Origin: Jannaschia rubra
GTDB taxonomy: Bacteria > Pseudomonadota > Alphaproteobacteria > Rhodobacterales > Rhodobacteraceae
Direction: 5' to 3'
Length of the DNA: 64,000 nucleotides
Assembly (NCBI RefSeq): GCF_001403735.1
Contig: NZ_CXPG01000021.1
Location: 124,001 to 188,000 of the forward strand
Shown here: one piece after another, positions 1 to 8,940 of the stretch
How the letters are laid out: every line of letters begins with the position of its first letter
Numbering within the stretch: the first letter of the stretch is position 1
The notes under the pieces: model-generated
The model's input: the letters and a program-made list of their open reading frames with translations, nothing else
What the model was told of the DNA's origin: nothing
The model's database searches: none
Position numbers and translations under genes: made by a program

Positions 1-1
1 G

Positions 2-1105
2 GCCTATGACTACATCGAGAAACCGTTCAACATCGACCAGCTTATGGTCGTCGTCGGCCGGGCGATGGAGACGTCGCGCCTGCGCCACGAGAACAGCGAA
101 CTGCGCCGCAAGGATGCGTCATCGGCCGAGATGATCGGCCAGTCGGTCGCCTTCAAGACGCTGATGTCGCAGCTCAAGAAGGTGATGAACTCGAACGGGC
201 GCGTCATGCTGACCGGGCCGGCGGGTGCGGGCAAGGAAGTCGCGGCCCGGTTCATCCACGCGAAGTCCAACCGGTCTTCAGCGCCCTTCGTCTCGGTCAG
301 CTCCGCCTCGATAGAGCCGGACCGGATGGAGAGCGTGCTGTTCGGCCGCGAAAGCCCCGAGAAGGGGATCGAGCCGGGCCTGCTGGAGCAGGCGCACGAG
401 GGCGTTATCTACTTCGACGAGATCGCGGACATGCCGCCGGGCACCCAATCCAAGATCCTGCGCGTTCTCGTGGAGCAGGCCTTCACACGCCTTGGCGGCA
501 GCGAGAAGGTGCGCGTGGACCTGCGGGTGATCTCCTCCACCAACCGCGACCTGCAACAGGAAATCCGCGCGGGCCGGTTCCGCGAGGAACTGTATCACCG
601 TCTGAACGTCGTTCCTATCGAGGTTCCCAGTCTGGAAGACCGGCGCGACGACATCTCGGTACTGGCCGACCATTTCATCGCCTCGCTCAACAAGGCGCAA
701 GGCCTGCCGCTGCGCGAATTGTCGGAGGAGACGAAGGCCCTTCTGCAGACGATGCGCTGGCCCGGCAACGTGCGGCAGCTTCGCAACGTGATCGAGCGCG
801 TGCTGATCCTGGGTGACGGGACAGGCCCCATCGAGCCGTCCGAACTGCCCAGCCCCAACGACGGCGGCGGCGATTCCGGCGACATGACCCTGTCGGGCAG
901 CCTTGCCAGCCTGCCGCTGCGCGACGCGCGGGAGTTGTTCGAGCGGCAGTACCTGATAACGCAGATCAACCGCTTCGGCGGGAATATCTCGCGCACGGCG
1001 AGCTTCGTGGGGATGGAACGGTCGGCCCTGCACCGCAAGCTGAAGTCGCTGGGCGTCGTGACCTCCGCGCGCGGTGGATCGCGGGTGGCGCGGATCGACG
1101 ACTAG
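2..1105 (+). CDS. ntrX: Nitrogen assimilation response regulator NtrX (5' end missing)
   Basis: This is the C-terminal 367 residues of an NtrC-family response regulator; the receiver domain is cut by the window edge. The fragment opens with the end of the receiver, where K7 of the EKPF motif is the conserved lysine. An AAA+ sigma-54 interaction domain follows, with Walker A GPAGAGKE (fragment residues 72-79) and a Walker-B-like IYFDEIADMP (about 136-145). A C-terminal Fis-type helix-turn-helix ends the protein (FGGNISRTASFVGMERSALH). The GAFTGA loop is absent: the expected place reads FGRESPEKGIEPGLLEQA, as in other NtrX proteins. The downstream order trkA-trkH-hfq-hflX is the usual neighbourhood of ntrYX in alphaproteobacteria. 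The partner kinase NtrY should lie just left of the window. The stop codon overlaps that of the convergent lipoprotein gene in a shared CTAG. Confidence 0.93.
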   Translation, partial: AYDYIEKPFNIDQLMVVVGRAMETSRLRHENSELRRKDASSAEMIGQSVAFKTLMSQLKKVMNSNGRVMLTGPAGAGKEVAARFIHAKSNRSSAPFVSVSSASIEPDRMESVLFGRESPEKGIEPGLLEQAHEGVIYFDEIADMPPGTQSKILRVLVEQAFTRLGGSEKVRVDLRVISSTNRDLQQEIRAGRFREELYHRLNVVPIEVPSLEDRRDDISVLADHFIASLNKAQGLPLRELSEETKALLQTMRWPGNVRQLRNVIERVLILGDGTGPIEPSELPSPNDGGGDSGDMTLSGSLASLPLRDARELFERQYLITQINRFGGNISRTASFVGMERSALHRKLKSLGVVTSARGGSRVARIDD

Positions 1106-1521
1106 GTGGCGGGCACGGCGATCCTGCCGTTCGCGTTGCACAGCCCGCGCGTATCGAAGGGCTGGCTCTGCAGGACGGCGACCTGGCCGCGCGGGCAGGC
1201 GGGCAGGTCTGCGGCGCGATAGCCCTTGGCGGCCATGCAGGCGTTCAGCGACCGCTCCCGCAGCGGCTCGTTCCGGTCGTAGTCGTAGATATCCGGCCCG
1301 TTGTAGCCGCCGATGCAGAAGTTGCCGGTACAGCTTCGCGCGCCGATGATGACGCTGGGCGCGGTGGCGATGCGGCTGCGTTCGGGAAAATCGCGACGGG
1401 CCTGGGCAGCGCAGGCCAGGAACTCCTGCTCGGCGGTCAGGGCCGGCGTGCCGGGCTTGATCCAGACCGGCTCGGGCGCGGCGCAGGCGGCGAGCAGCAG
1501 AAGGGGGGCCAGATACCTCAT
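1102..1521 (-). CDS. Small predicted lipoprotein of unknown function
   Basis: This 139-residue protein starts with a short signal peptide and a clear lipobox (MRYLAPLLLLAACAAP, lipidated Cys at about position 13), so it is probably a membrane-anchored lipoprotein. The mature part has three or four further cysteines (FLACAAQ, SCTGNFCIGG, LNACMAAKGY), which could form disulfides in the periplasm. I recognise no enzyme motif. It lies between ntrX and trkA on the opposite strand and is convergent with ntrX; the two stop codons share the palindrome CTAG at 1102-1105. Short alphaproteobacterial lipoproteins with this type of ACMAAKGY segment are common but uncharacterised. Confidence 0.75.
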   Translation of the reverse strand: MRYLAPLLLLAACAAPEPVWIKPGTPALTAEQEFLACAAQARRDFPERSRIATAPSVIIGARSCTGNFCIGGYNGPDIYDYDRNEPLRERSLNACMAAKGYRAADLPACPRGQVAVLQSQPFDTRGLCNANGRIAVPAT

Positions 1522-1640
1522 GCCGCGACAATTAGCACAGCGTCCCGCACTGGCAATCGAAACCGCCGGAGCGGGGGCGTTGACCGTGGGGGCGGCCGGG
1601 CCTATCCAAGCCGTCTGATCCGGGGCCGCGGGGGCATTCC

Positions 1641-3023
1641 ATGAAAGTCATCATCTGCGGCGCGGGGCAGGTCGGCTGGCAGATCGCGCGGCATTTGTCG
1701 GGCGAACGCAACGACGTGACGGTCGTGGATAACAACCCCGAACTGGTCCACCGCGCGACCGACACGCTGGATGTGCAGGGCATCACCGGCTTCGCCAGCT
1801 ACCCCGACGTGCTGGAACGCGCGGGGGCCCAGGATGCCGACATGCTCATCGCGGCGACCCATTCGGACGAGGTCAACATGGTCACCTGCCAAGTGGCCCA
1901 TTCGATCTTTACCGTCCCGCGCAAGATCGCGCGCCTGCGCGCGCAGTCCTACCTCAGCGCAGTGCGTGCCGACCTTTACCGCCGCGACCATCTGCCCATC
2001 GACGTCGTCATCTCGCCCGAGCGGGAGGTGGCGGAGGCAGCCCTGCGCCGCCTGCGCGCGCCCGAAGCCTTCGACGTCGAGGAGTTCATGGACGGCCAGG
2101 CGCAGTTCATCGGGTTGTCGCTCGACGCCGACTGCCCCGTGCTCGACACGCCCCTGCGCCAGTTATCGGAGCTGTTCAGCACGCTGCGCGCCGTCGTCGT
2201 TGGCGTCCGGCGACCCGGCGGCCGCCTGTTCGCGCCCGAACCGCGCGACCAGCTCAAGGCTGGCGACCAAATCTATGTGCTGTGCAACTCCGAGGACTTG
2301 ACCCGTACGCGCGAGATCTTCGGCAAGACGGTGCGGCGGCAGGAGCGGGTGGTCATCATCGGCGGCGGCAACGTCGGCTTGGCCGTGGCGCAGGCCCTGG
2401 AGGCCGCGCCCGAGCGCATCCGGGCCAAGATGATCGAACGCAGCCGCAAGTCCGCCGAACGCGCGGCGGAGGCGCTCGTGCGGACCATCGTCCTCTCGGG
2501 CGACGGCCTCGACATCGAGATCCTGCGCGAGGCGGGAATCGAACGCGCCGATGCCGTGCTGACCGTGACCGACGACGACAAGACGAACATGCTGGCCGCC
2601 GTGCGGGCCAAGGCGGCGGGCTGCGACAAGACCATCGCGCTCATCAACGATCCGACGCTGGTGCCGCTTCTGGGAACGCTGGGCATCGACGCCTATGTGA
2701 ACCCGCGGCAGACAACGGTGTCGTCGATCCTGCGTCACGTCCGGCACGGGCGGGTCCGCAACGTCTATTCCGTGGGCGACGCCGAGGCCGAGGTGATCGA
2801 GGCGCAGGTGCTGTCGACCTCGCCCATGGCCGGCCGCCTGATCCGGGAGATCGAGTTCCCCGAAGGCGCGCTGGTCGGTGCCATTCAGAAGGAGGACGGG
2901 CGCGTGAACCGGCCCGATGGGTCGACCCGGATCGAGGAGGGCGACGTCGTCGCCATCTTCGCGCTGAGCCCCGACGTGCCGGAGGTGGAGCGCCTGCTTC
3001 AGGTTCAGGTGGACTTCTTCTGA
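1641..3023 (+). CDS. trkA: Trk system potassium uptake protein TrkA
   Basis: This is the cytosolic regulatory subunit of the Trk K+ uptake system, which gates the TrkH channel in response to bound nucleotide. At 460 residues it has the normal TrkA length and the doubled RCK layout. A first Rossmann fold opens with VIICGAGQVGWQIA (residues 3-16) and a second with VVIIGGGNVGLAVA (about 236-250). Each is followed by a TrkA-C domain, for example DCPVLDTPLRQL and SPMAGRLIREIEFPEGALVGAI. The start sits behind a G-rich stretch close to the ATG. trkH begins 25 bp downstream on the same strand, so the two subunits are probably cotranscribed, possibly as the distal part of the ntr operon. Confidence 0.96.
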   Translation: MKVIICGAGQVGWQIARHLSGERNDVTVVDNNPELVHRATDTLDVQGITGFASYPDVLERAGAQDADMLIAATHSDEVNMVTCQVAHSIFTVPRKIARLRAQSYLSAVRADLYRRDHLPIDVVISPEREVAEAALRRLRAPEAFDVEEFMDGQAQFIGLSLDADCPVLDTPLRQLSELFSTLRAVVVGVRRPGGRLFAPEPRDQLKAGDQIYVLCNSEDLTRTREIFGKTVRRQERVVIIGGGNVGLAVAQALEAAPERIRAKMIERSRKSAERAAEALVRTIVLSGDGLDIEILREAGIERADAVLTVTDDDKTNMLAAVRAKAAGCDKTIALINDPTLVPLLGTLGIDAYVNPRQTTVSSILRHVRHGRVRNVYSVGDAEAEVIEAQVLSTSPMAGRLIREIEFPEGALVGAIQKEDGRVNRPDGSTRIEEGDVVAIFALSPDVPEVERLLQVQVDFF

Positions 3024-3048
3024 TGCACCGCCGCGGCCCCGGACCGGC

Positions 3049-4572
3049 ATGATGGGCGGCGTCCTGCGACGGGTGCCCTTGTTCGTGCAGCTTGCCGCAT
3101 TCCATGCGGCGTCGATGATGGTGCCCGCCTTGCACGCCCTCAGCATCGACGCCCATCGGGTCGCGCAGGCGTTCTTCTACAACGGCGTGCTTTTGCTTGC
3201 CGTGCTGGCCGCGCTGGCCGTGGCGACCGCCCGGGACAGGTCGCGCAACATCACGCGCAGCCATCTGGTCGCCCTGCTGGGCGCATTTACCATTCTGCCC
3301 GTCATGGCGGCCATGCCCGTGTCGGACATCGTGTCCGACACGCGGTTCCTCAATGTCTATACCGAGATGGTCGCCGCCATGACCACGACCGGCGGCAGCC
3401 TGTTTCCCGCCGACCGCCTGCCCGAGACGGTTCACCTGTGGCGGGCTTTCGTCGCCTGGCAGGGCGGTCTGGTCGTCTGGGTCGCCGCCGTCGCCGTGCT
3501 CGCGCCCCTGAACCTTGGCGGTTATGAGGTGGCGGAAGGCAACGTGCGTCGCCACGCCGACCTGGAGCAGACCCGCACCGACGGACAGGCGATGAACCCC
3601 GACTTGCGCGTCTTTCGCGCCATGGTGACGCTCGGTCCGATTTATCTCGGCCTGACCGGAATTCTCTGGGCAATCCTGACCATCGCGGGGGAGGGGGCGA
3701 CCACATCCCTGATCCACGCGATGTCGACGATGTCGACCTCGGGCATTTCGGACGGCACGACGATCGCGCGGAGCACGGCGGGCATCGGCGGCGAGGTGGC
3801 GATCGCCGCCTTCCTCATGTTCGCGCTGTCACGACAGACGTTCTCGACCGACATGAACCGAGACGGCATGCGCCATCTGGCGCAGGACCGGGAACTGCGG
3901 ATTGCCGGCATGCTGGTCGTCGCGGTGACTGTGGCCCTGTTCGCGCGTCACTGGATCGCCGCGTTCGAAGTGGGCACGACCGACGATGTGGGCGGGGCCT
4001 TGGGCGCGCTCTGGGGGTCGGCCTTCACGGTACTGTCGTTCCTCACCACGACCGGGTTCGAGAGCGCGCATTGGCAGGCCGCGCAATCGTGGTCCGGCCT
4101 CGGCACGCCCTCGGTCCTGCTGCTGGGGCTGGCCATGTTCGGGGGCGGCGTGGCGACTACGGCCGGCGGCGTCAAGCTGTTGCGGATCTATACGCTCTAT
4201 GCCCATGGCCAGCGCGAGATGAGCGTGCTGGTCTATCCCAGTTCGGTCGCCGGAATGCAGGGCAGGGGCCGGCGCATTCCGTCGGGCGGGATCGAGGCGG
4301 CCTGGGTTTTCTTCATGCTGTTCGCCACGACCATGGCCGGTGTGACCCTCGCCTTCACGCTGACCGGGCTGGATTTCGAGGATGCGCTGGCGCTCGCGGT
4401 GGCCTGCCTGACCACAACGGGGCCGCTGGCCGAGATCGTGCTGGGCGGAAAGGGAACGCTGACGACGCTGCCCGACGCGTCGAAGGTGATCGCCGCCGCG
4501 ACCATGGTGATCGGACGGCTGGAGGTGCTGGCGCTGTTCGCCCTTCTCAACCCGAATTTCTGGCGCGATTGA
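3049..4572 (+). CDS. trkH: Trk system potassium uptake protein TrkH
   Basis: This is the membrane-embedded K+ translocating subunit of the Trk system (507 residues, slightly longer than the usual 480-490). The sequence shows many hydrophobic helices. It also shows the repeated selectivity-filter-like segments of the family: [15 protein letters not shown] near residue 103, [14 protein letters not shown] near 221, [11 protein letters not shown] and [14 protein letters not shown] near the C-terminus. ATG codons at 3049 and 3052 are adjacent, so the exact start is uncertain by one residue. It follows trkA by 25 bp. The protein would work with TrkA to take up K+ across the inner membrane. Confidence 0.95.
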   Translation: MMGGVLRRVPLFVQLAAFHAASMMVPALHALSIDAHRVAQAFFYNGVLLLAVLAALAVATARDRSRNITRSHLVALLGAFTILPVMAAMPVSDIVSDTRFLNVYTEMVAAMTTTGGSLFPADRLPETVHLWRAFVAWQGGLVVWVAAVAVLAPLNLGGYEVAEGNVRRHADLEQTRTDGQAMNPDLRVFRAMVTLGPIYLGLTGILWAILTIAGEGATTSLIHAMSTMSTSGISDGTTIARSTAGIGGEVAIAAFLMFALSRQTFSTDMNRDGMRHLAQDRELRIAGMLVVAVTVALFARHWIAAFEVGTTDDVGGALGALWGSAFTVLSFLTTTGFESAHWQAAQSWSGLGTPSVLLLGLAMFGGGVATTAGGVKLLRIYTLYAHGQREMSVLVYPSSVAGMQGRGRRIPSGGIEAAWVFFMLFATTMAGVTLAFTLTGLDFEDALALAVACLTTTGPLAEIVLGGKGTLTTLPDASKVIAAATMVIGRLEVLALFALLNPNFWRD

Positions 4573-4720
4573 CCTCGCGGCAGAACGGGGTTGGCAGGGC
4601 GTCGCCGGGGCGTGTGGGAATCCTGTGTTTCAGGGGTGGAAACTTCGTGATCGCCGCCCCATAACTCTGGAATTGGACAACGGACGTCCGGCGAACGGGC
4701 GCGGAACAGGGATTTGCACC

Positions 4721-4978
4721 ATGGCATCCGACAAGCAGAACCTTCAGGACGCTTTTCTCAACCACGTCCGGAAGACAAAGGTGCCTGTCACCATCTTTCT
4801 GATAAACGGCGTGAAATTGCAGGGCGTCATTACCTGGTTCGACAATTTCTGCGTTCTTCTACGCCGCGACGGACAATCGCAGCTTGTCTACAAGCACGCC
4901 ATTTCAACAGTGATGCCGGCTCAGCCCATCAGCCTGTACAGCGGCGAGGAAGAGGCGGCTTCTGGCGAATCCTCCTGA
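4721..4978 (+). CDS. hfq: RNA chaperone Hfq
   Basis: Hfq is the hexameric Sm-like RNA chaperone that pairs small RNAs with mRNAs. The 85-residue protein begins [18 protein letters not shown], has Sm1 ([20 protein letters not shown]) and ends its Sm2 motif with the Hfq signature LVYKHAIST. An in-frame ATG at 4625 would add 32 residues with no family similarity, so I take the ATG at 4721. The short acidic tail ([12 protein letters not shown]) is typical of alphaproteobacterial Hfq. It lies 148 bp after trkH and directly before hflX, the common hfq-hflX pairing. The 148-bp gap probably holds its own promoter, but I cannot point to clear -35/-10 boxes. Confidence 0.96.
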   Translation: MASDKQNLQDAFLNHVRKTKVPVTIFLINGVKLQGVITWFDNFCVLLRRDGQSQLVYKHAISTVMPAQPISLYSGEEEAASGESS

Positions 4979-5033
4979 TCAGACGCATGAGACGCAGGCG
5001 CGCGACACCCGCGCGCTGGTCCTGCATCCCGAC

Positions 5034-6338
5034 ATGCGCGCAGGCGACCGCTCCGGCCGGACCCCGCAACATTCGTTGGAGGAGGCTGTGTCGCTTGCCA
5101 ATGCGCTGCCCGGTCTCGACGTGGCGGGCGGCGATGTCGTGCGCCTGCCGAAGCCGCATCCGGGCATGCTGTTCGGCAAGGGCAAGGTCGCCGAACTGAA
5201 GCAGCGGATCGAGGTGGACGAGATCGAGCTTGTCCTGATCGACGGCAGCGTGACCCCCGTGCAGCAGCGCAATCTCGAACGTGAATGGAAGGTCAAGCTG
5301 CTGGACCGGACCGGGCTGATCCTGGAGATCTTCGCCGACCGTGCGGCGACCCGCGAAGGCGTGCTTCAGGTGGAGCTGGCAGCCCTCTCCTATCAGCGCA
5401 CGCGCCTCGTCCGCGCCTGGACCCATCTGGAGCGGCAGCGCGGCGGTCTGGGCTTCGTCGGCGGACCGGGGGAGACGCAGATTGAGGCGGACCGCCGCGC
5501 CATCGACGAGCAGATGGTCAAACTGAAGCGCCAGTTGGCCAAGGTGGCGCAGACGCGCGAGTTGCACCGTGCCGCGCGTGCCAAGGTGCCCTATCCCGTT
5601 GTGGCGCTGGTGGGTTACACCAACGCGGGAAAATCGACCCTGTTCAACCGCCTGACGGGGGCTGAGGTGATGGCGAAGGACATGCTGTTCGCCACGCTCG
5701 ACCCGACGATGCGCGCCGTGGAATTGCCCCACGGGCTGAACGTGATCCTGTCGGACACGGTCGGCTTCATCTCGGACCTGCCGACGCAGCTGGTCGCCGC
5801 CTTCCGCGCCACGCTCGAGGAGGTGCTGGACGCCGACCTCATCGTCCACGTCCGTGACATCAGCCACCCGGAATCGGAGCTTCAGGCCAGCGACGTCGAC
5901 ACCATCCTCGAACATCTCGGCGTGTCGGACGAGGTGACGCGGCTGGAGTTGTGGAACAAGGCCGATGCGCTGGACGACGAAGGACGCGCGACGGCCACGA
6001 ACCTGGCCGCGCGGCGCGACGACGTGTATCTCGGTTCGGCACTGACGGGGCAGGGGCTCGACGCGTTGTTGCAGCGGATCGCGGGCGAATTGACGGCAGC
6101 GCTGCGCGAGGACGTGCTGACGCTGCCCTTCGCCGCGGGACGCGCCCGTGCCTGGCTGCACGACGAAGGCGCGATCCGGTCCGAGACGCAGGGCGGGGAT
6201 GGCACGCGCGTTTCGCTGCGCTGGACCGAGCGGCAGGCCTCGCGGTTCGCGGCAACGTTCCCCGATCTGATGACCGACCCCACCAAAGGCACGGACGACG
6301 CGGCGCCGCCGGCAGCACCCGGCCCATGGCACCCTTGA
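5034..6338 (+). CDS. hflX: Ribosome-associated GTPase HflX
   Basis: HflX is a GTPase that binds and splits stalled 70S ribosomes. From the first ATG it is 434 residues. The N-terminal HflX domain carries the family motif GGPGETQIEADRR (143-155). The G domain has G1 GYTNAGKST (194-202), G3 DTVGF (241-245) and G4 NKAD (308-311). The start is uncertain. The frame stays open upstream to 4914 with no ATG, GTG or TTG before 5034, yet the upstream codons spell TRALVLHPD, which looks like the usual first strand of HflX. A non-standard start, or coupling to the hfq stop at 4976, is therefore possible. It is probably cotranscribed with hfq. Confidence 0.93.
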   Translation: MRAGDRSGRTPQHSLEEAVSLANALPGLDVAGGDVVRLPKPHPGMLFGKGKVAELKQRIEVDEIELVLIDGSVTPVQQRNLEREWKVKLLDRTGLILEIFADRAATREGVLQVELAALSYQRTRLVRAWTHLERQRGGLGFVGGPGETQIEADRRAIDEQMVKLKRQLAKVAQTRELHRAARAKVPYPVVALVGYTNAGKSTLFNRLTGAEVMAKDMLFATLDPTMRAVELPHGLNVILSDTVGFISDLPTQLVAAFRATLEEVLDADLIVHVRDISHPESELQASDVDTILEHLGVSDEVTRLELWNKADALDDEGRATATNLAARRDDVYLGSALTGQGLDALLQRIAGELTAALREDVLTLPFAAGRARAWLHDEGAIRSETQGGDGTRVSLRWTERQASRFAATFPDLMTDPTKGTDDAAPPAAPGPWHP

Positions 6339-6435
6339 AGGGGTGACAGGTCGCCTCACGGCTGCTATCGTCGCGCACGGATCGGGGCGTCAGACTTCGA
6401 CCGGGTTTGAGCAGACATTGGACAGGACACACCCC

Positions 6436-6993
6436 ATGACCGCATTTTCGCGTCGTCGTTTCCTTGCGACGGCCTCTGCGCCCCTTGCCCTCGCCGCCTG
6501 CGGCAACGGGATCGGCAGCGACGGCGCCAGTCGCATCGACGGCCGCGTCGATGCGGCTTTCAATTTCATGTACGACACCCTGCCCGACACGCAGGTTCTG
6601 GCCGGCAAGGCGGCAGGCATCCTGATGATGCCGGTCGTGACGCAGGCCGGCTTCGGTTTCGGCGGGGCCTATGGACGCGGGGCCCTGCGGATCGACGGTG
6701 TGACGGTGGATTACTATTCCGTGGCCAGCGCATCGGTCGGTCTCCAGATCGGGGGGCAGCAATACAGCCACGCGCTGTTTTTCATGACGCAGCCGGCGCT
6801 CGCCAATTTTCGCAGCGCGCCGGGCTGGACGGCTGGGGCCGATCTGCAATACGCGACCCCGTCGGAAGGGCGCAACATCGGCACCGATACCAATAAGCTG
6901 ACGATGCCGGTCGTCGCGGTGGTGTTCGGTCAGGCGGGGCTCTTGGCCGGCGCCACACTGGAAGGCGTCAAATACACCCGCATCATCCCCTGA
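6436..6993 (+). CDS. SYLF/YSC84-domain lipoprotein with twin-arginine-like leader
   Basis: This 185-residue exported protein is built from one SYLF (YSC84) domain, a fold linked to lipid binding in other members. The leader has both a twin-arginine-like motif (SRRRFLATA, residues 5-13) and a lipobox (LALAAC), so it may be a Tat-exported lipoprotein. The body shows SYLF features: AAGILMMPVVTQAGFGFGGAYGRGAL, and later GQAGLLAGATLEGVKYTRI at the C-terminus. An in-frame start at 6343 would add 31 residues ahead of the leader and is rejected. It lies 97 bp after hflX and stands alone before rpsB. Its biological role is not known. Confidence 0.82.
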   Translation: MTAFSRRRFLATASAPLALAACGNGIGSDGASRIDGRVDAAFNFMYDTLPDTQVLAGKAAGILMMPVVTQAGFGFGGAYGRGALRIDGVTVDYYSVASASVGLQIGGQQYSHALFFMTQPALANFRSAPGWTAGADLQYATPSEGRNIGTDTNKLTMPVVAVVFGQAGLLAGATLEGVKYTRIIP

Positions 6994-7000
6994 TCGCGGC

Positions 7001-7029
7001 TTGAACATTCCGCGCCGCCCGGCTATGGC
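7001..7029 (+). promoter_or_regulatory. Possible promoter for rpsB-tsf
   Basis: TTGAAC (7001-7006) and TATGGC (7024-7029) are separated by 17 bp, upstream of a roughly 110-nt leader before rpsB. The -35 is close to the consensus and the -10 is weak. The position is right for an S2 operon promoter, but this is inference from spacing only. Confidence 0.4.
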
Positions 7030-7143
7030 GGCGCTACTTCACAGGCGGGGGCGGGCCTCCGGGGGAGACATCCCCGCAGGTCCACCGGTTGAGCGTCATG
7101 CTCTGATCCCCTGCCGAGGCTCAAACCGGAAAGGACATGAGAC

Positions 7144-7941
7144 ATGGCTCTGCCTGATTTCTCGCTGCGTCAGCTTCTCGAAGCCGGCGTTCACTTCGGC
7201 CACCAGACCCAACGCTGGAACCCGCGCATGGGGCCGTATATCTACGGCGCCAAGAACGGCATTCACATCATGGACCTGACGCAGACGGTTCCGCTGCTGG
7301 ACCAGGCGCTGCAGGTCGTGCGCGATACCGTGGCCCGCGGCGGCCGCATCCTGTTCGTCGGCACCAAGCGCCAGGCGCAGAAGCCCGTCGCCGAAGCCGC
7401 CGAGCGTTGCGCGCAGTACTACATGAACCACCGCTGGCTGGGCGGCACGCTGACCAACTGGAAGACGGTGTCGAACTCGATCAACCGCCTGAAGTCCATC
7501 GACGAGGCAGCCGATCAGGGGTTCGAGGGGCTGACCAAGAAGGAACGCCTTGGCATGGAGCGTGACCAGGAGAAGCTGCAGGCTTCGCTGGGCGGCATCC
7601 GGGAGATGGGCGGCCTGCCGGACCTTCTGTTCGTGATCGACGTGAACAAGGAAGACCTGGCAATTCTCGAAGCCAAGAAGCTTGGCATTCCGGTTGTCGC
7701 GGTCGTCGACACCAACTGCTCGCCCGATGGCGTGGACTACATCATTCCGGGCAACGACGACGCCGCCCGTGCCATCTCGCTCTATTGCGATCTGGTCGCG
7801 CGCGCGGCGCTCGACGGCATGTCGGCGCAGCTTGGCGCCGCCGGTGTCGACATCGGTGCCATGGAAGACGGCGCCGGTGAGCAGGTCGATCCCGGCGAGG
7901 CCGTCGAGCCCGCCACCGAGGAAGCCCCCGCCGAGGCCTGA
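7144..7941 (+). CDS. rpsB: 30S ribosomal protein S2
   Basis: This is small-subunit ribosomal protein S2, 265 residues. It starts with the conserved block [24 protein letters not shown]. It also contains [25 protein letters not shown] and [33 protein letters not shown]. The C-terminal tail is extended and rich in Glu, Pro and Ala, as in many alphaproteobacteria. A ribosome binding site (AAAGGA, about 7130-7135) precedes the ATG. tsf follows 69 bp downstream, the near-universal rpsB-tsf operon, ending at the terminator at 8908-8936. Confidence 0.98.
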   Translation: MALPDFSLRQLLEAGVHFGHQTQRWNPRMGPYIYGAKNGIHIMDLTQTVPLLDQALQVVRDTVARGGRILFVGTKRQAQKPVAEAAERCAQYYMNHRWLGGTLTNWKTVSNSINRLKSIDEAADQGFEGLTKKERLGMERDQEKLQASLGGIREMGGLPDLLFVIDVNKEDLAILEAKKLGIPVVAVVDTNCSPDGVDYIIPGNDDAARAISLYCDLVARAALDGMSAQLGAAGVDIGAMEDGAGEQVDPGEAVEPATEEAPAEA

Positions 7942-8010
7942 GGCCCGCGGGACAACTTGAGGGCGCGGCCGACCGGCTGCGCCCGACCCAATCATTCAGG
8001 AGACCGGATC

Positions 8011-8886
8011 ATGGCGATTACCGCTGCGATGGTGAAGGAACTGCGCGATTCGACCGGCGCAGGCATGATGGACGCCAAGAAGGCGCTGACCGAAACCGAC
8101 GGTGACATGGAAGCCGCCGTCGACTGGCTGCGAACCAAGGGTCTGGCCAAGGCCGCGAAGAAGTCGGGCCGCACCGCCGCCGAAGGCCTGGTGGCCGTCG
8201 CCGTGCGCGACAGCGAGGGCGTCGCGGTCGAGGTCAACTCCGAGACCGACTTCGTGGCCAAGAACGCCGACTTCCAGAAGATGGTCGCGTCCTTCGCCAA
8301 CGCCGCGCTGGATGCGCAGGACATCGACGCGCTGAAGGCCGCGAAGGTCGACGGCAAGACGGTCGAGGACACGCTGACCGACAAGATCGCCACCATCGGT
8401 GAGAACATGTCGGTGCGCCGGATGGTCCGCCTGTCGGGCGGCTCGGTCGTGTCCTACGTCCACAATGCCGCCGCCCCGGGCATGGGGAAGATCGGCGTGC
8501 TCGTCGCGCTGTCGGGCCCGAACGACGAGTTCGGCAAGCAGGTCGCGATGCATGTCGCCGCCGCGAACCCCGCGTCGCTATCCGAAGCGGATCTCGACGC
8601 GTCGGTCGTGGACAAGGAGCGTCAGGTCCAGATCGACATCGCGCGTGAATCGGGCAAGCCCGACGCGGTGATCGACAAGATGATCGAAGGCCGGATGAAG
8701 AAGTACATGGCCGAGGTGACGCTGCTGAACCAGCAGTTCGTCGTGAACCCCGACGTGACCGTTGGTCAGGCCGCCAAGGATGCGGGCGTCGAGATCACGG
8801 GCTATGTCCGGCTGGAAGTCGGCGAAGGCATCGAGAAGGTGGTCGAGGATTTCGCCGCCGAAGTCGCGGCCGTCGGCAAAGGCTGA
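8011..8886 (+). CDS. tsf: Elongation factor Ts
   Basis: EF-Ts exchanges GDP for GTP on EF-Tu during translation. The 291-residue protein opens with the UBA-like N-terminal domain ([20 protein letters not shown], then [20 protein letters not shown]). It contains the family core [18 protein letters not shown], which contacts EF-Tu. A longer in-frame ORF starts at 7957, but the ATG at 8011 has an AGGAGA ribosome binding site 7 nt upstream and matches the family start exactly. It is the second gene of the rpsB operon and is followed by an intrinsic terminator. Confidence 0.98.
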   Translation: MAITAAMVKELRDSTGAGMMDAKKALTETDGDMEAAVDWLRTKGLAKAAKKSGRTAAEGLVAVAVRDSEGVAVEVNSETDFVAKNADFQKMVASFANAALDAQDIDALKAAKVDGKTVEDTLTDKIATIGENMSVRRMVRLSGGSVVSYVHNAAAPGMGKIGVLVALSGPNDEFGKQVAMHVAAANPASLSEADLDASVVDKERQVQIDIARESGKPDAVIDKMIEGRMKKYMAEVTLLNQQFVVNPDVTVGQAAKDAGVEITGYVRLEVGEGIEKVVEDFAAEVAAVGKG

Positions 8887-8907
8887 GGTCAGCCATATTC
8901 ATCGAGG

Positions 8908-8936
8908 CGGCGCCGGGTCAGTCCGGCGCCGTTTTT
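8908..8936 (+). terminator. Rho-independent terminator of rpsB-tsf
   Basis: A perfect 9-bp stem (CGGCGCCGG at 8908-8916, CCGGCGCCG at 8923-8931) with a 6-nt loop is followed directly by TTTTT (8932-8936). It sits 21 bp after the tsf stop. The convergent luxR-type gene ends at 8941. Confidence 0.92.
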
Positions 8937-8940
8937 CGCG

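Noticed and set aside
1102-1105. Shared stop codons of ntrX and the lipoprotein in CTAG as a special element
   Set aside because: This is a simple four-base overlap of convergent stops and needs no function.
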